Positions 43,555-56,160 are shown, numbered from the stretch's first letter. The stretch is 64,000 bases of DNA from Alopecurus myosuroides (GCA_028641055.1 CM054059.1:437994515-438058514); one strand, 5' to 3'. Made by a program: numbers and translations. Notes: generated from the sequence alone by a model not told the origin.

Positions 43555-46488
43555 CCACATGGCTCACCTCTAAAGTCTAGAAGGAAATGCAGAAGGTGAA
43601 GATAGGTGGAGTTTGGAAGGCTAAGTGTGACTATTGTCACACTTTACTTGCTGCAGGGCCAAGGGCTAGAACTAATCATATTGCCATACATCTTAAATCA
43701 TGTACACTTAGGAAGATAAAGACTAGGGATGGCAAAACATTGAGCCAGTCATCATTGAAATTGAGTGCTCAAGATGATGGAACAGTTGGAGTGGAGAACT
43801 ACACTTTTGATCAACGTTATGCTAGAGAAGAACTTGGTAACATGCTTGTGTTGCATGACTATCCATTGTCTATGGTGGACCATGCGGGTTTTAGGAGATT
43901 TATTCATGCACTCCAGCCGCTATTCAAGCTCCATACAAGAAATACAATTAGGTAAATATGCTATATATTTTATTTCTGTCTTATACCTTCTTTGAAAATT
44001 AAAATATTGAGTAACAAATGTTCTTCCTTTTGTTTGGTAGGAATGACATTGTGGAGAGGTACAATGTAGAAAGAAAGAAAGCCATTGAGTACATGTTGAT
44101 GGTCCAATCAAGAGTATCCATCACCACTGATATGTGGACTGCCGACCACCAAAAGAAGGGCTATATGGCTGTTACAGCACATTTCATTGATGAATCTTGG
44201 AAACTTAGGAGCATTCTAATGAGGTATATTGCTCACAAGTCCCTCTTAGCCCTTAGGAGCATTCTGATGTTTTTATTGCTCCCTAACTGTTTAACTTTGT
44301 TCATATTATAGGTTTATTTATGTCCCAGCACCACATACTGCAGATGTGATAGCTGAACAGCTTTATGAGTCCTTGGTTGATTGGAATATTGATGAAAAGC
44401 TTATGACCGTGACTGTTGACAACTGCACAACAAATGACAAGGCAATTGAATTGATTGCGGAGAAGATAGGGAAGGAAAAGCTTCTGTGTGAAGGTAAAAA
44501 AATTCACATGCGTTGTTGTGCACATATCTTAAATCTTATAGTGAAGGATGGATTGGATGTTATGAAGTCAGCTATTGAAAACTTTCGTGAGAGTGTGGCA
44601 TATTGGATTGCTACACCTAAGAGGTGGGAGAAGTTTGAGGAGATGGCAAAGTTTAAAAAGGTAAAAATAACAAGGAGGTTGAAACTTGATTGCAAGACTA
44701 GGTGGAACTCCACTTTCTTAATGTTGGATATTGCTTTACCTTATAGATCTGTGTTTGAGCGTGCAAAATCAGTTGACAAGCAATATGTGTGTCTACCTAA
44801 TGATACAGAATGGGCTTTTGCTATGGATGTTGTAGATAGACTTAGATTATTCTATGACATAACCGAGCTATTCTCAGGAACTGATTATGTGACTGCCAAT
44901 GTTTATTTTCCTAAGATATGTGAAATTAAAATGAAAATGAGGCAGTGGGCAACTTCTAGCAACCCAATTATCAAAGAAATGACAGAACAAATGAATACAA
45001 AATTTGACAAGTATTGGAATGACATTCAAGGTCTAATGGGCATGGCTACACTTCTTGATCCTCGATACAAGAAACAGATGTTGGTAGCTTGTTTTGCCAT
45101 GCTTAATGGAGTTGAGCCATCTTCATATGAGTGTACTACAAAGGTAAATGACATGGTTGCTAGTCTGCATGCATTGATAGAGGAGTATGAGGTGGAAGAT
45201 GATGCATATCATCCAGCTGAAGGTAACATGATTACTACAACAGAAGCTCCTGCAATCATGAATATCTTTCATAATATTGTAGCTCAACAAGCGCCGACAG
45301 CAGCTAAACTTCAAGGTGAAATTGATCAGTACTTGAACGATCCGTTATTGCCTTATGTTGAGAAGTTCAATGTGTTGAATTGGTGGAAGGTAGCTGGAAC
45401 AAGGTATCCAACCTTGAGGAAGGTAGCTAGAGATATATTTGCTATTCCTGTCACAACAGTTGCTTCTGAATCAGCCTTTAGTACAAGTGGTCGAATAATT
45501 AACGAGCATAGGAGCCGTCTTACATGTCATATGCTGGAGGTATTAATGTGCTCACAAGATTGGCTAAGAAACAAGTACAAAGGTAATAGAATAGTGCATT
45601 TTAGTTACATTCTCTCTTAATTTATCGCTCCTCATAGTCCTCTATTTGTTGCAGATGCTCATACATGAGAAGCTAGCTTCTGGACGTGCCTTCAAGACAT
45701 CCAAGAGGGGATGGAGGTTTGTTCTTACTGTCTACTAACATATCTTTCTGTAATTTTCAAACAATCAAATTGCCATGTTCTCACCTATTTGCAATTATTT
45801 TTCAAACTAGGATTTGGCACTTTGACATGGAAGAACGTGGAGACTTTGAGTCTGTTTGCTGGAGACCAGAGGCTTGGAGTAATGGATTAGCGATTTTTCT
45901 TTTTGCTATCGTCAAAGTATTGAAGTTTCAACGTGTGATGATTTTATTTATGTTTCTGTCATGTGAACCTTTATTGTAATCGTTTAAGTGTGAACTTTTG
46001 GAGTTGGTTGTGTGCCGCCATGTGGCTGTTTTGCACTTATGTTGAGTGTGAAGTTTGAACTATATATTTTTATGCAACTTTTGTTGGGCTGTAATGCTCT
46101 TATTTTTTATATAGACCGTGCTGGTATTTTCATATATATAGTATATTATGCTGGCATTTTTTATATACCTTGTGTTCTTTTGTTGTTCATTAGCGTATGC
46201 ATTGTGTTGTTTCTTTTCATTTTATGAGAAAGGTTTTTCCGAATCAGTGAAAGGAGATCATAAACATCATTTATTTACTTATGTTGTGTTGTTATATTGG
46301 CCTGTTGTGTTTTCTGGTGGGTTTACCCGCGGGTTTTTAATACCCTGTCGGGTGCGGGTATGGTAGAAAATTTGTACCCATGTGTGGGTGCGGGTGTGGG
46401 TGCGGGTGTGATACGAGGCACACGGGTGCGGGTTTGGTTAGGTTGTACCCACACCCAATGGGGACGGGTGCCATCCGTATTGTGGCTG
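43547..46488 (+). mobile_element. Ac-like hAT transposon inserted in the copia RT, left end lost
   Basis: Element 43555-46480 splits the codons for IYMQQP and HGFVIDG of the copia RT. The near-identical octamers TGTGGCAG (43547-43554) and TGTGGCTG (46481-46488) look like the 8-bp hAT target duplication. The right end is GGGT/ACCC-rich and finishes ACGGGTGCCATCC, a typical hAT terminus. The left end has no matching terminal repeat, and the BED-finger coding sequence begins almost at the junction, so terminal repeat and promoter are missing there. Confidence 0.8.
43587..45668 (+). CDS. hAT-family transposase (BED finger, hAT dimerisation domain), 5'-truncated
   Basis: The inferred exons are 43587-43951, 44041-44223, 44312-45582 and 45655-45668 (all GT-AG), ending DAHT and TGA. 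The start keeps most of a BED zinc finger (KAKCDYCHTLLAAGPRARTN, then HIAIHLKSC), although its upstream part is lost. The RNase H-like core has 'SITTDMWTADHQKKGYMAVT', 'VTVDNCTTNDKAIE' and 'RCCAHILNLIVKDGL'. The hAT dimerisation motif near the end is 'ARDIFAIPVTTVASESAFS' with 'LTCHMLEVLMCSQDWL'. It catalysed excision and reinsertion of the element. No frame break was found in the remaining exons, so the insertion is young compared with its copia host. The missing N-terminus and left end make self-mobilisation unlikely. Confidence 0.88.
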
Positions 46489-46499
46489 TTGCATATAGA

Positions 46500-47270
46500 T
46501 TTCCTCGTCTAACTCTCCATTTAGGAAAGCCGTCTTAACATCCATCTGATGGACGAGAAGACCATGTGAGGCCACCAACGAGAGTAATACTCGAATGGTG
46601 GTCAGTCTGGCCACAGGTGAATAAGTATCAAAGAAATCTTCATCTTCTTTCTAGGAGTAACCCTTGGCCACAAGTCTAGCCTTGTACTTTTCAATTGTAC
46701 CATCAAGCCTAAGTTTCTTTTTGAACACCCACTTACATCCTAATGGTTTACAGCCATAAGGACGTTTAGTGATCTCCCACGTTCCATTAGCCATGATGGA
46801 ATCCATCTCGCTACGGTCCGCTTCTCTCCAGTAGTCAGCATCTGGAGATGCATAAGCTTCTGAAATAGAAGTGAGAGTATCATCCACAAGGTACACAAGG
46901 AAATCATCACCAAAGGACTTTGCAGTCCTCTGTCTCTTGCCCCTACCAAGGGTTTCCTCATCATCCTTTTCAGGATTCTCATCATGTGTTTGTTCATAAT
47001 ATTTCATAGGAATGACAGGCTCAGGAGTCTCCTGTGATTCCTGTCTAGAAGTGCTTTGTATATCTCTCATATGAAAAATATCCTCAAAGAATGTAGCATC
47101 TTTAGACTCTAAAATCGTACCGACCTTCACGTCAGGTACCTCAAATTTCACTACTAGAAATCTATAGCCAACACTATTCTTAGCGTATCCCAAATTAACG
47201 CAATCCACGGTCTTTGGTCCAAGTTTACGCTTTTTGGGGATCGGCACATTGACTTTCGCCAAACAGCCCC
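46500..47270 (-). pseudogene. Copia integrase C-terminus and first half of reverse transcriptase
   Basis: One frame (47262-46651) reads from AKVNVPIPKKRKLGPKTVDC through an acidic, basic-flanked linker (GRGKRQRTAKSFGDDF) to the RT start (DSIMANGTWEI, CKWVFKKKLRLDGTIEKYKA, RLVAKGYS). A stop follows at 46651-46653. Homology continues in other frames to TAFLNGELDEEIYMQQP at 46490-46545, where the hAT element interrupts it. Confidence 0.85.
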
Positions 47271-47441
47271 AAGTACGTAAGTACGAGAGTGTTGTTTTTC
47301 TCTTCTCCCATTGCTCATAGGGAGTGAACTCATTATCTTTCGTCGGAACTTTATTCAGGATATGACATTATGTCAATATAGCCTCCCCCCACCATGCATT
47401 GGATAAACCCGATGTATCTAACATGGCGTTAACCAAATCTG

Positions 47442-47849
47442 TTAGAGTACGGTTTTTCCGTTCGGCAACCCCATTTGACTGAGGTGAATAGGGAGGCGTC
47501 CTCTCGTGAATAATGCCATGTTCCACACAGAAAGAGTCAAACTCATTAGAGAATACTCTCCACCACGATCTGACCGGATTCGTTTAATTTTCTTTTCAAG
47601 TTGATTCTCAACTTCCGCCTTATAGATTTTAAAGTAGTGTAGAGCCTCATCTTTTGTGTTTAACAGATATACATAGCAAAACCTAGTGGAATCGTCTATT
47701 AACGTCATGAAGTATCTCTTCCCACCTTTAGTCAACACACCATTCATCTCACAGAGATCAAATGTATGAGTTCTAATGGCGCCAAGTGTCTCTCCTCCGC
47801 AGCCTTGTGGGGCTTGCGAGGTTGCTTTGCTTGCACACACGAATGGCAC
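47442..47849 (-). pseudogene. Copia integrase core
   Basis: The DDE core is visible: the first Asp lies in 'FDLCEMNGVLTKGGKRYF'-type context, 'TLIDDSTRFCYVYLL' follows, and the second Asp is in 'IRSDRGGEYS'. After that the frame is disturbed; the third motif (NGK...) is displaced by frameshifts. The core joins with the zinc-finger part encoded upstream by a frame change at about 47780. Confidence 0.8.
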
Positions 47850-49250
47850 TTAGAGCCTTTGGCTAAAGTGAAACTTGGAATTAAATTTAATTTTGCTAAC
47901 CGCGTCATGCAACTGAAACCAACATGACAAAGACGTGAATGCCAAACTTCTGTTTCATTAACACTCGAATGAATATTGTTCACGACTTTATTACAGAAAT
48001 CAGCGAGAGAAAAGCGGAACAGACCTCCGCACTCATACCCTTTTCCAACAAACAGTCCATATTTCGTTACAACTACTTTATTGGACTCAAAAACCAACTT
48101 AAATCCTTCTCTACATAGAAGGAAGCCACTAACGAGATTCTTCTTAGTGGTGGGGACATGCTGCACGTTCTTGAGCTGCACGATCCTTTCCGAAGTAAAC
48201 TTCAGATCGACCGTGCCAACACCAAGTACAGAAGCACTTGCGTCGTTCCCCATCAATACGGACCCATTCCTTGTGACCTGATAAGAAGAAAACAATGAGA
48301 TGTCAGCACACACATGAATGTTTGCACATGTGTCAATCCACCAATCAGTAGGCTGACAAACTGAAAATACAGTAAACAAATTACCATACCCAGATGCCTC
48401 ATTCTCATTGTTGCTCATAATCATGTTGACAGCCTTGGAATCATGTCCTGGCTTCACGTACTTCTTTGGGCACTTCCCAGCCCAGTGTTCCAGTGAACCA
48501 CAAGTGAAGCAGCCATCTTTCTTCTTATCCTTCTTGAAGGTCTTCTTAGCCTTCTTCTTGAAGTAGGTATTCTGCTTGACACCAGTCCTCGCCTTGTTCT
48601 TGTGGGAGTTGTAGTTCTTCTGTACCATATTGGCTGCAGAAGTCCCTTCGTTCCCTTTTCCATGCGAGTCCTTTGCCCTCGAATTCTGCTCAACACTCAG
48701 ATGGCCGATGACATCCTCTACTGAGAATTCGCGCCTCTGATGTTTCAGAGTAGTGGCAAAATTCCTCCAAGAATTAGGCAGCTTGGCGATTATGCATCCC
48801 ACGACATACTTGCCCGGTAGCACACACTTGAGAATTTCAAACTCCTTAGCGATGCACTTTATCTCATGAGTCTGATCCAATACAGAACGGTTTTCGACCA
48901 TTCTGTAGTCATGGAACTGCTCTATACTGTACATCTCGCTGCCAGCATCGGTTGCGCCAAATTTGGATTCGAGCGCCTCCCACAAGTCCTTGGCAACCCG
49001 CATATGTAAATATGAATCAACAAACTTATCTCCGATCACACTTAGAACGCATCCAACAAAGACGACGTTGGCATCCCTAAACGCCTTCTCCTGTTCAGGA
49101 GTAATCGTTCCCGTGGGAGTGACACCGGCGACGCAGAACACGTTCATAGCCGTGAGCCATAAGATTGTTTTGGTCTGCCAATGCTTAAAGTACGTCCCCA
49201 TAAACGGGTCCGATTTCAGTGCAGTAGCAAAACCATGAATCGAAAATTGC
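47744..49250 (-). pseudogene. Copia gag, protease and pre-integrase region
   Basis: The open frame starts in gag at MQFSIHGFATALKSD and covers the UBN2-type gag (KDLWEALESKFGATDAGSEM, CVLPGKYVVGCIIAKLP) and a CCHC knuckle (CFTCGSLEHWAGKC). A protease-like block follows (WWIDTCANIHVC, where the usual DSG is altered to DTC), then GAG-pre-integrase (EVWHSRLCHVGFSCMTRL, CHSCVQAKQPRKPHK). A shift to another frame near 47760-47840 interrupts integrase. The N-terminal Ala-rich part of gag is missing, because the LTR joins directly to this point. Confidence 0.85.
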
Positions 49251-49260
49251 ATGTGATAAA

Positions 49261-49734
49261 GGCGTTTACTACAGCCGTTACCACGTGATAAAGGCGGCGT
49301 TTTACCGCGCGCGGTTATCACACGCGATCAATACGGCTGTTACCAAAATAAATGTGACGCAATTAGAAAACAATCAATATGACGTCTCATATTATTGCCG
49401 TGTATGTTGACTCCTCGTTTCCGAGTGCCAAAATAAAGGCATCGGCTCGGCTCATTCCCGCAACCCGCGGCGCATCGTGACGAGGCGAGGCGTGGTGAGG
49501 CGGGCGTGGGGAGGCGGGCGTGAGAAGGAGCGCGCGTGTGGAACACCTCCACAACTCCTCTCTCTTCATACCAAGTCACACTAGTGGGGAGAGAGCCCAC
49601 CTTATAAACTGGTGCAAAACTCTCCCAACTAGCAATATGAGACTAAACTCCCACCACTTGCTATGGCTGCATGGGCCTTAGGGATTTAAATAGAAATTGC
49701 CTAATGGGCTAAAAGCCCATCCCAAATTTCAGCA
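49261..49734 (-). repeat. Right (5') LTR of the copia element, truncated
   Basis: It starts (minus strand) TGCTGAAATTTGGG at 49734 and matches the left LTR to about 49261, with a small GC-rich length difference near 49480-49530. It then joins gag directly at the octamer TTTATCAC. The rest of the LTR with its TATA box, the primer-binding site and the leader are gone. Confidence 0.85.
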
Positions 49735-49826
49735 TTTGTGTGTGTACTCCTTAGTAATTTTTAGGCCAGCTCCAGCACACAGGATTATGATCAAACTGGC
49801 TTATCCTATATTAATGCAATTGGAAC

Positions 49827-52800
49827 CCTCGACGTCCTTTGGACCTGTACGGGTGACACCGGGGTCTAGGAATGATGGATCTCTTAGGCCTACGAGTGCG
49901 GCAGCCCCCATTGCATCCTCCAAGTTGGGGAGGAAGCGGGGGATGCCTCCTAAGGCTATGTCTCGGACCTCGACTCAAGGTAGGGCCCCCTTGGTCCCCC
50001 CCACCTCCGATAATGTTTCCCAATGAGTGTATCCACAATTATTTGGAACATGAGAGGGTTTGGGAAGGACCGGCGCCAACTCCATCTCTCAAATTATATG
50101 CGACGGGAAGATGTAGACATTGTGGGTCTCCAAGAAACGATTAGACAAGATTTCTATATTGCTCGGTTACAGGGCATGAGCTGCCACTGGTTTGTTTGGC
50201 ACTGGATCCCGACCTCGAGGCACTCAGGAGGGATCCTCCTTGGGGATAAGGACGATACCTTTCAGGTAGATGATATGGACCATGTCGAATTCTTTGTGAG
50301 TATGTTGCTCACCCATAGACGATCTAACCTTCGGTGGGAGGTGATTATTGTCTATGGCCCTCGGATCATAGCAGGTCTGTTGAGTTCTTATATGAGCATG
50401 CGTTAAAAGTGGAGCGAAGTCCCATTCCCGTGGTCGTGGCGGGGGGTTTTAACCTTATGCGCTCCCCTGATGACAAGAGTTTGTATAATGTGCACTTACC
50501 TAGGATGAGGATGTTTAATGACTTCATTGTAGACCTAGCATTATGGGAGATATATTGGGTGGGAGCCCGTTATACATGGACTAACAACTAGGTTGACCCA
50601 ATCTGGAGCGCTTTGGATCGGGTACTAGTATCGGTTGAGTGGGAAGTTGCATTCCCACTCTGCTCTCTTCGGTCTCTCACTCGGGTAGGATCCGACCATA
50701 CCCTCCCTCCTACTCTCGTCTGGAGGAGAGGTAGCTCCAAGGCCCAAATGGTTCCAGTTTGAGGATTTCTGGCTGGATCAGCCAGGCTTTGTAGAATCGG
50801 TAGGCCTCAAATGGGCTAAGGCCGCAGCCTTCCCTCCTAGGGTATATAATGCGGTAGATATCTGACACCATTGTGCTAAGGTTATCCAACGATTTATGCG
50901 AGGATGGGAGGTGAATGTGGGGGCAGACATTCATAGACACAAGGCATCACTTGTTATGCAGATTCAGTCACTTGATTCTGCGTCAGACTCGTAGGTCTAT
51001 CCCCGGATGAGTGTCTCCAGAGATATGCCATGTATGCCTCTTTGATAACGATTTATAAGGAAGAAGAGATCTTTTGGCGCTAGCGGAGTCGTCAGAAATG
51101 GCTGCTGTTGGGAGACGCCAACACGTACTTCCATGCTATTGCTAATGGGCGGCGCCCGAAGTGCTCGATCCCGTGCCTATGGGTAGATGTCCGCCTCCTA
51201 AAGGAGGAACAGGAGCTATCCGCCCATGTATACTCCTTTTACAAGGAGCTCTTCTCAGCAGGACCCCGCACCGGGGTTGCGTTAGCTTGAGATCTTTGGC
51301 GCTCGGGCACCTTGGTCTCGGATAATGAGAATGCGGACCTCACGCTCCCATTCCGGCCGGAGGAGGTTAGGCAGGTAATTATGGACAGGAAGGCTAATTC
51401 ATCTCCTAGCCCTGACGGCCTCTCGATTTCTTTGTTTTAGATATTTTGGGGGCGTTTACAGGCGGTGGTTATGTCAATGTTCCAAGAATTCTACATTGGG
51501 ACACTGGTTATGTCGCGCCTTAATTTTGGTGTGATTATTCTAATCCCCAAGTTAGCGGGGGGCTACAGATATTCTCCAGTTTAGGCCGATCACGGTGATT
51601 AATGTCATTCAGCGCATCTTCCCCAAAGTTTGCGCGATTTGGCTTGCCCGAGTGGTGCAACGGTTAACCTACCCACATAAGTGTTCCTTCACTAAGGGAC
51701 GATATATTCATGATGGTATCCTGGCGCTTCATGAGATCGTGCATGAAGTGAAGGTTTGGCACCTTAAGGTGTGTTCCTAAAGCAGGATTTCTAGAAATCT
51801 TATGATCATATGGATTGGGCGTTCCTCCGCCAGGTCCTCGAACAACGAGGGTATGATAACCGTGTCATCTGCTGGATTATGCAGATCGTGATGAGCCATA
51901 ACACTGCGATTAATATAAATGGGGAGATAGGCTCATATTTTAGATCTTCCCGCGGGGTGAGACAGGGGGATCCTATATCCCCCATTATTTTCAACCTTTC
52001 AGTGGACACCCTTGCGACTATCCTAGACTTGGCTAAGGAGGCTCGACACATTTCAAGTGCGGTCGGCCACCTTATCCTGAGAGGTGGGGTGACCCACATC
52101 CAATATGCGGATGACACAATGATTATGGTGGAGGGCTCGGATCTTGATATTCACAACCTCAAGTTTCTCCTCCTCTGCTTTCAGGCTATGTCGGGCCTCA
52201 AAATTAACTTTGACAAGAGTGAGGTGGTGGTCCTAGGATTCTCCCCTAATGATCAACAACGGATTGCGGACAACTTCAAATGTAAGTTGTCCTCATTCCC
52301 AGTTAAATATCTTGGGGCACCGCTTGGTGATTCCAGGATCCTAATGAGGGAAATTGAGCCTCTGATGGGCCGGGTTAAGATGAAGGCGAGCAAATCGGTG
52401 CTTATTGACTCTTGCCTTTCCAGCATACACATGTATATGATGGGCCCCTATATCCTCCTTAAGGGGGCCCATAAGGATTTCGATAAGGAGCTCCCGCGCC
52501 TTTTATGGTCGGCGTCCAATGGCCAGCAGAAATACCACATGGTCAAATGGGCGCATGTATGCGCCCCCAAAGACTTTGGGGGCATAGGGATTTTAGCTTC
52601 CCGTAATATGAACACCGGTGTCATGTTTAGATGGGTATGGCGTATCATGTAGGACGATGGAGGGCTATGGCTTCAGCTGATCAAAGCAAAATAACTTAGA
52701 GGCTGCCCTCTGTTGTCATATGATCGCCGGGAGGGTTCCCAATTATGGCGATCCATCCAACCGATCAAGTATGAGATCCGCAAGGGAGCGTGGTTTATTG

Positions 52801-53856
52801 TTAGGAATGGTAGGTCCATCCTTTTCTGGGTGTATGCTTGGCTTTGTGATATACCACTCCATCTTGTCTATCCGAGTCTTTTTGCAATCTGCTCAAATCC
52901 ACTATTGCTAGTGACCGACACCGCCGAATGGAATTTGTAACATCTCATACCGAAAGACATTTGGTGCAGCAGGGGAGACAACATAGAATGAGCTTAGAGT
53001 CGTGTTACCGGGTTCCCTAGGTGGAGCTTCGGATAGTGTTACTTGGCGGTTAGCCTTGTCTAGGTCTTTCTCGGTTAAGTCGGCATACCATAGCCTCTTC
53101 CTTGGGCAGGGGCAAGCTTGGTCCTCTCACTGTTGGAAAGCCCCCCTTCGCCTGAAGATCAAGATATTTGTGTGGCAGCATCTGCATGATCGTCTCCCGT
53201 CGGGAGTGGAAGTACGAAAGCGTCAAGGCCTGGAGATAGCATGTGTCCACTTTGTGGGGTCCCATAGATTGGGAATCATATCTTGTTCACATATCCCATA
53301 GCCCGGTTCCTATGGAATTTCGTCTATGAAGCTCTGGTCCCTGAGTGGCGGCATCAGACCTTGGCGAATTCCTAAAACTCCAGGCGAATAGGACCGGACA
53401 AGGGTGTCGCCTCTTATGGGTTGTTTTTGCTGGGATGGCATGGACACCATGGGCAATTAGGAATAAGAATATAAGATAGTAATAGAACGAATCTTCTTAC
53501 AACGTGTTGCTGACTCGATGTTCAAATGTCTCTCTTTTTTGCAGCAATAACACCCGTTATGTACACAGCGGGACACGGCTCAGCTAGACTACATGCTCGA
53601 CCGCTTGGTGGCGATGCATGGCGGTTCTCCACCACCCTACGAGATGAGCCCCACGTGTGGGTGGGGACCTTGCCGTTCCTTCCTCGCTCACCCCCTCTCT
53701 TCTGTTGTTCCCACTTTATGTTGTTTTGGGTTTACTTGTGCTGATGTCCCATCGAGTTACTGTCTACTTTCTCTCCTTTTTTTGTTGGCTATGTTGTACG
53801 AACTTGGATTGGTGGTTGCTTTATTTATAAAGCGGGACGAAAAGCCTTTTTGGTAG
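49827..53856 (+). mobile_element. Decayed L1-type LINE
   Basis: The order is the tail of ORF1 (to 50026), an overlapping ORF2 start in ATGA (50023), endonuclease, reverse transcriptase, a zf-RVT-like domain and a 3' end with TTTATAAAGCGGGACGAAAA (about 53829). This order, the overlap and the end are usual for plant L1 elements. Many stops and frameshifts break ORF2. The 5' part is missing. No poly(A) tract is obvious and no target duplication was identified. Confidence 0.85.
50023..53301 (+). pseudogene. LINE ORF2: endonuclease, reverse transcriptase, zf-RVT
   Basis: The endonuclease start is MSVSTIIWNMRGFGKDRRQL with VDIVGLQET; later parts are VVVAGGFNLMRSPDD and ARYTWTNN then a stop. RT is best preserved at 51810-52652 (GEIGSYFRSSRGVRQGDPIS, then the catalytic YADD in HIQYADDTMIM, then LKINFDKSEVVVLG). 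The zf-RVT region (SFSVKSAYHSLFLGQ, KIKIFVWQHLHDRLPSG) is at 53060-53260. ORF2 nicked DNA and copied the RNA by target-primed reverse transcription. At least five breaks show that it is dead. Confidence 0.85.
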
Positions 53857-54919
53857 TGGTGAACTAGTTGATGGTGAGGTAGCTATGTTGTAATCAGTTA
53901 TTGGTTGATGCTATATATTTTGTACATAATTTTAATATGTTACTATTTTTGTAAGGACAAAACAGTCTGAAGTTGTGGTTCCACGACGGACTCGATCTTG
54001 TCGTCCAACTCCTACCTTTCTCTCTCATCTTTAAAGCTCGATCGCATCCCCTTCTCATGGTCCTCTTTTTCTTGGCTGCTTTTTACCTACGCAATACCGA
54101 TGGAGTTACCCTGCTCTCAAGATAATAATTACCACACCCAGTACTAACGGAAGTTATCCTCACAAAATCGTTATAGTTACCCTACTCTATGTATAATAGT
54201 TATCCTCATAATATGAGATGGGGTTACCCATACGTTCAAGATATAGTTTTCAGAAAAACGTCAATGCCGAAAACACATATCTTTTGCATATGAACAATGT
54301 TTTCGATGATCTTGGGCTCGTTGAAATTGCAACAGTGAGAACTAAAAGATTATGAAAATAAACATCATAGTTAAATAAGGTAGGATAAAACTAAATGACG
54401 AAAGGTTTGACCTATCTATGAAAAAGCAACCGGTAAAACCTCCAATATTAAAAACACAATAAGTTTTTCATGCAAAATCCGTTTTTGATGAACTTGAGCT
54501 TGTCTTGAAGAACACAAAATGCTATAAAACCACACATAGAGAAAAAAATAACCAAGAAATATGATGCCAAATATTCAGAGGTTTGATCTCTCTATGAATG
54601 ATACGATCAAGTTGATAATATGAGAGCCCCTTTTGATAGTATGGATATCTATATCCTATAGCCCGGTCTCCCATGCTATGCGAACGTTAAAATAGAAAAC
54701 CTATCAAGATCAAACATTTTACTTGAGCATTCCACTTGAGCTAGATGATGAAGATTTTAACCTCCTAAAGATGGAACATCTTTCTTGATTTCTCTTTGCT
54801 CGGTGAATACACGTAGATTGCTTTCCCATACGCCACTATGGGACGAAAAAAATTTGACGCCATCCACCATGAGCTATATGAAATATTCATTTTGATGCAA
54901 GCCCATGGAAATACCTAAT
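53857..54919. other. AT-rich DNA without genes
   Basis: No open frame of note and no recognisable repeat. A short TTACC(C)-containing string (GTTACCCTACTC and variants) recurs near 54100-54220. Confidence 0.5.
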
Positions 54920-56158
54920 TGAAAGTGCATTTCTTGATCCCTAGGGTTTTGTGTATAGTTAACAATACTAATGTTGTTATTTATAAAGGTGTTAAGTGAA
55001 GCAGGTGTTTAATTATTCATTCGCATCGAACACCGGAAAAAGGTGAAGTTAGATCAGCCTATTTTGGTACTGCTGGTAACCGTATATTTCAAACCGGATA
55101 TTTTTGGATCAACCGGAAATTCCAGTTGTGAAGATTTTCTCTGAAAATTTCCACTCGAGGTAGCCCAAAATTTCCAGGGAAACTGGATATTCCGGTTGGG
55201 GAAGAAGCGGCGCAAAAACGGCTAAGGACTTGAAGTTTATGCTCACTAGAGTCAACCGGAAATTTCCAACCAATCAGAATTTCTGGTTGGAAGAGTTTTG
55301 GCACAAAAGTGAACCGGAAATTTGTACCGGAAATTTTGTGACCGAAATTTATGGTTCGGTCAACTGCAGTCGAAATCTCAGATCTGAAGCAAAAACAGCT
55401 ATACGGAATTTCCGGTTCAAGTTTGAACAAGAATGTTCGGTTCCAATTTCTGCATCCAACGGCCATATTTATATAGGGGTATAAATACCCCTCCTTCTTC
55501 CCCCAGGAGCTCTAGTTCTTCCAAGACATTGATTGCATATTTATTGAGCTCACCAAATCCAAGATTTTTCCCAATCACTCCACCCAAACTCGTTGATCTT
55601 TGGAGGATTAGAGGAGAAGACCCCGATCTACTACTTCACCAAGTTGTTCTTCATTTCCCCCTCATTCACTTGAGGGAATCAAGTCTAGGGTTTCCTTGTG
55701 GAAAACGTAGACCTCATTGCTACTCACTTGTTGATTGTTGGTGATTCTTGGGAGCCCCCAATTCGTTTGTTGGTGTGTGTGCCTCAAGCTCATTGTAAAG
55801 GATTCGATTTCCGCCTTTAAGAGAATCAATAGTGTATGGCGAACTAGGCCTTTGTGGCGAGGTTCATCGGAAAATAGGGTGAGTTGTGGCGAAACTCACA
55901 CCCCTCCAACAAGACGTACTCCCCTCAAAAGGAGGAACTCGAGATTACGTCCTTGTCTCCGTGTGCTTCCTTTATCGGTTACCTAGTTCCCTCTCCTTTA
56001 CTTTGTGTTTGTATCTTGTTTATTGTTTAGCTTGTCATATAGGTAAATTCACCGTAGTTGCATATCTAGAGAATTTACCAAGCCTAAATTGAAAAAGAAT
56101 TAAAATTAGTCGTAGCATCTATTCACCCCTCCCTCTAGGTGCCCATACTATCCGTTCA
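54920..56158 (+). repeat. 5' LTR of a SIRE/Maximus-like copia element
   Basis: It starts about TGAAAGTGCATTTCTTGATC and ends CCGTTCA, two bases before the primer-binding site. The length of about 1.24 kb fits this lineage. Inside, variants of CCGGAAATTCCGGTTGG recur at least six times between 55090 and 55420. The 5' boundary is inferred by resemblance. Confidence 0.65.
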
Positions 56159-56160
56159 AT

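Larger units (their letters stand above)
40985..49734 (-). mobile_element. Ty1/copia retrotransposon with nested hAT, rearranged at both ends
   Basis: On the minus strand the order is a shortened 5' LTR (49734-49261), gag and zinc knuckle, pre-integrase and integrase, RT and RNase H (49250-42554), a polypurine tract (CTGGCGGGGGAT, ending 41915), and the left LTR starting TGCTGAAATTTGGG at 41914. The left LTR runs on into a TATA box, leader and a gag-like start (41168), so it looks like the 5' LTR of a second, tandemly joined and truncated copy. The right LTR lacks its distal part, primer-binding site and leader. Several frameshifts and an hAT insertion in RT make it inactive. Confidence 0.8.

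Noticed and set aside
43547..43570. ATGTGGCAGCCACAT as the hAT terminal inverted repeat
   Set aside because: It is a local palindrome made from the target octamer and does not match the right end of the element (GGATGGCACCCG).
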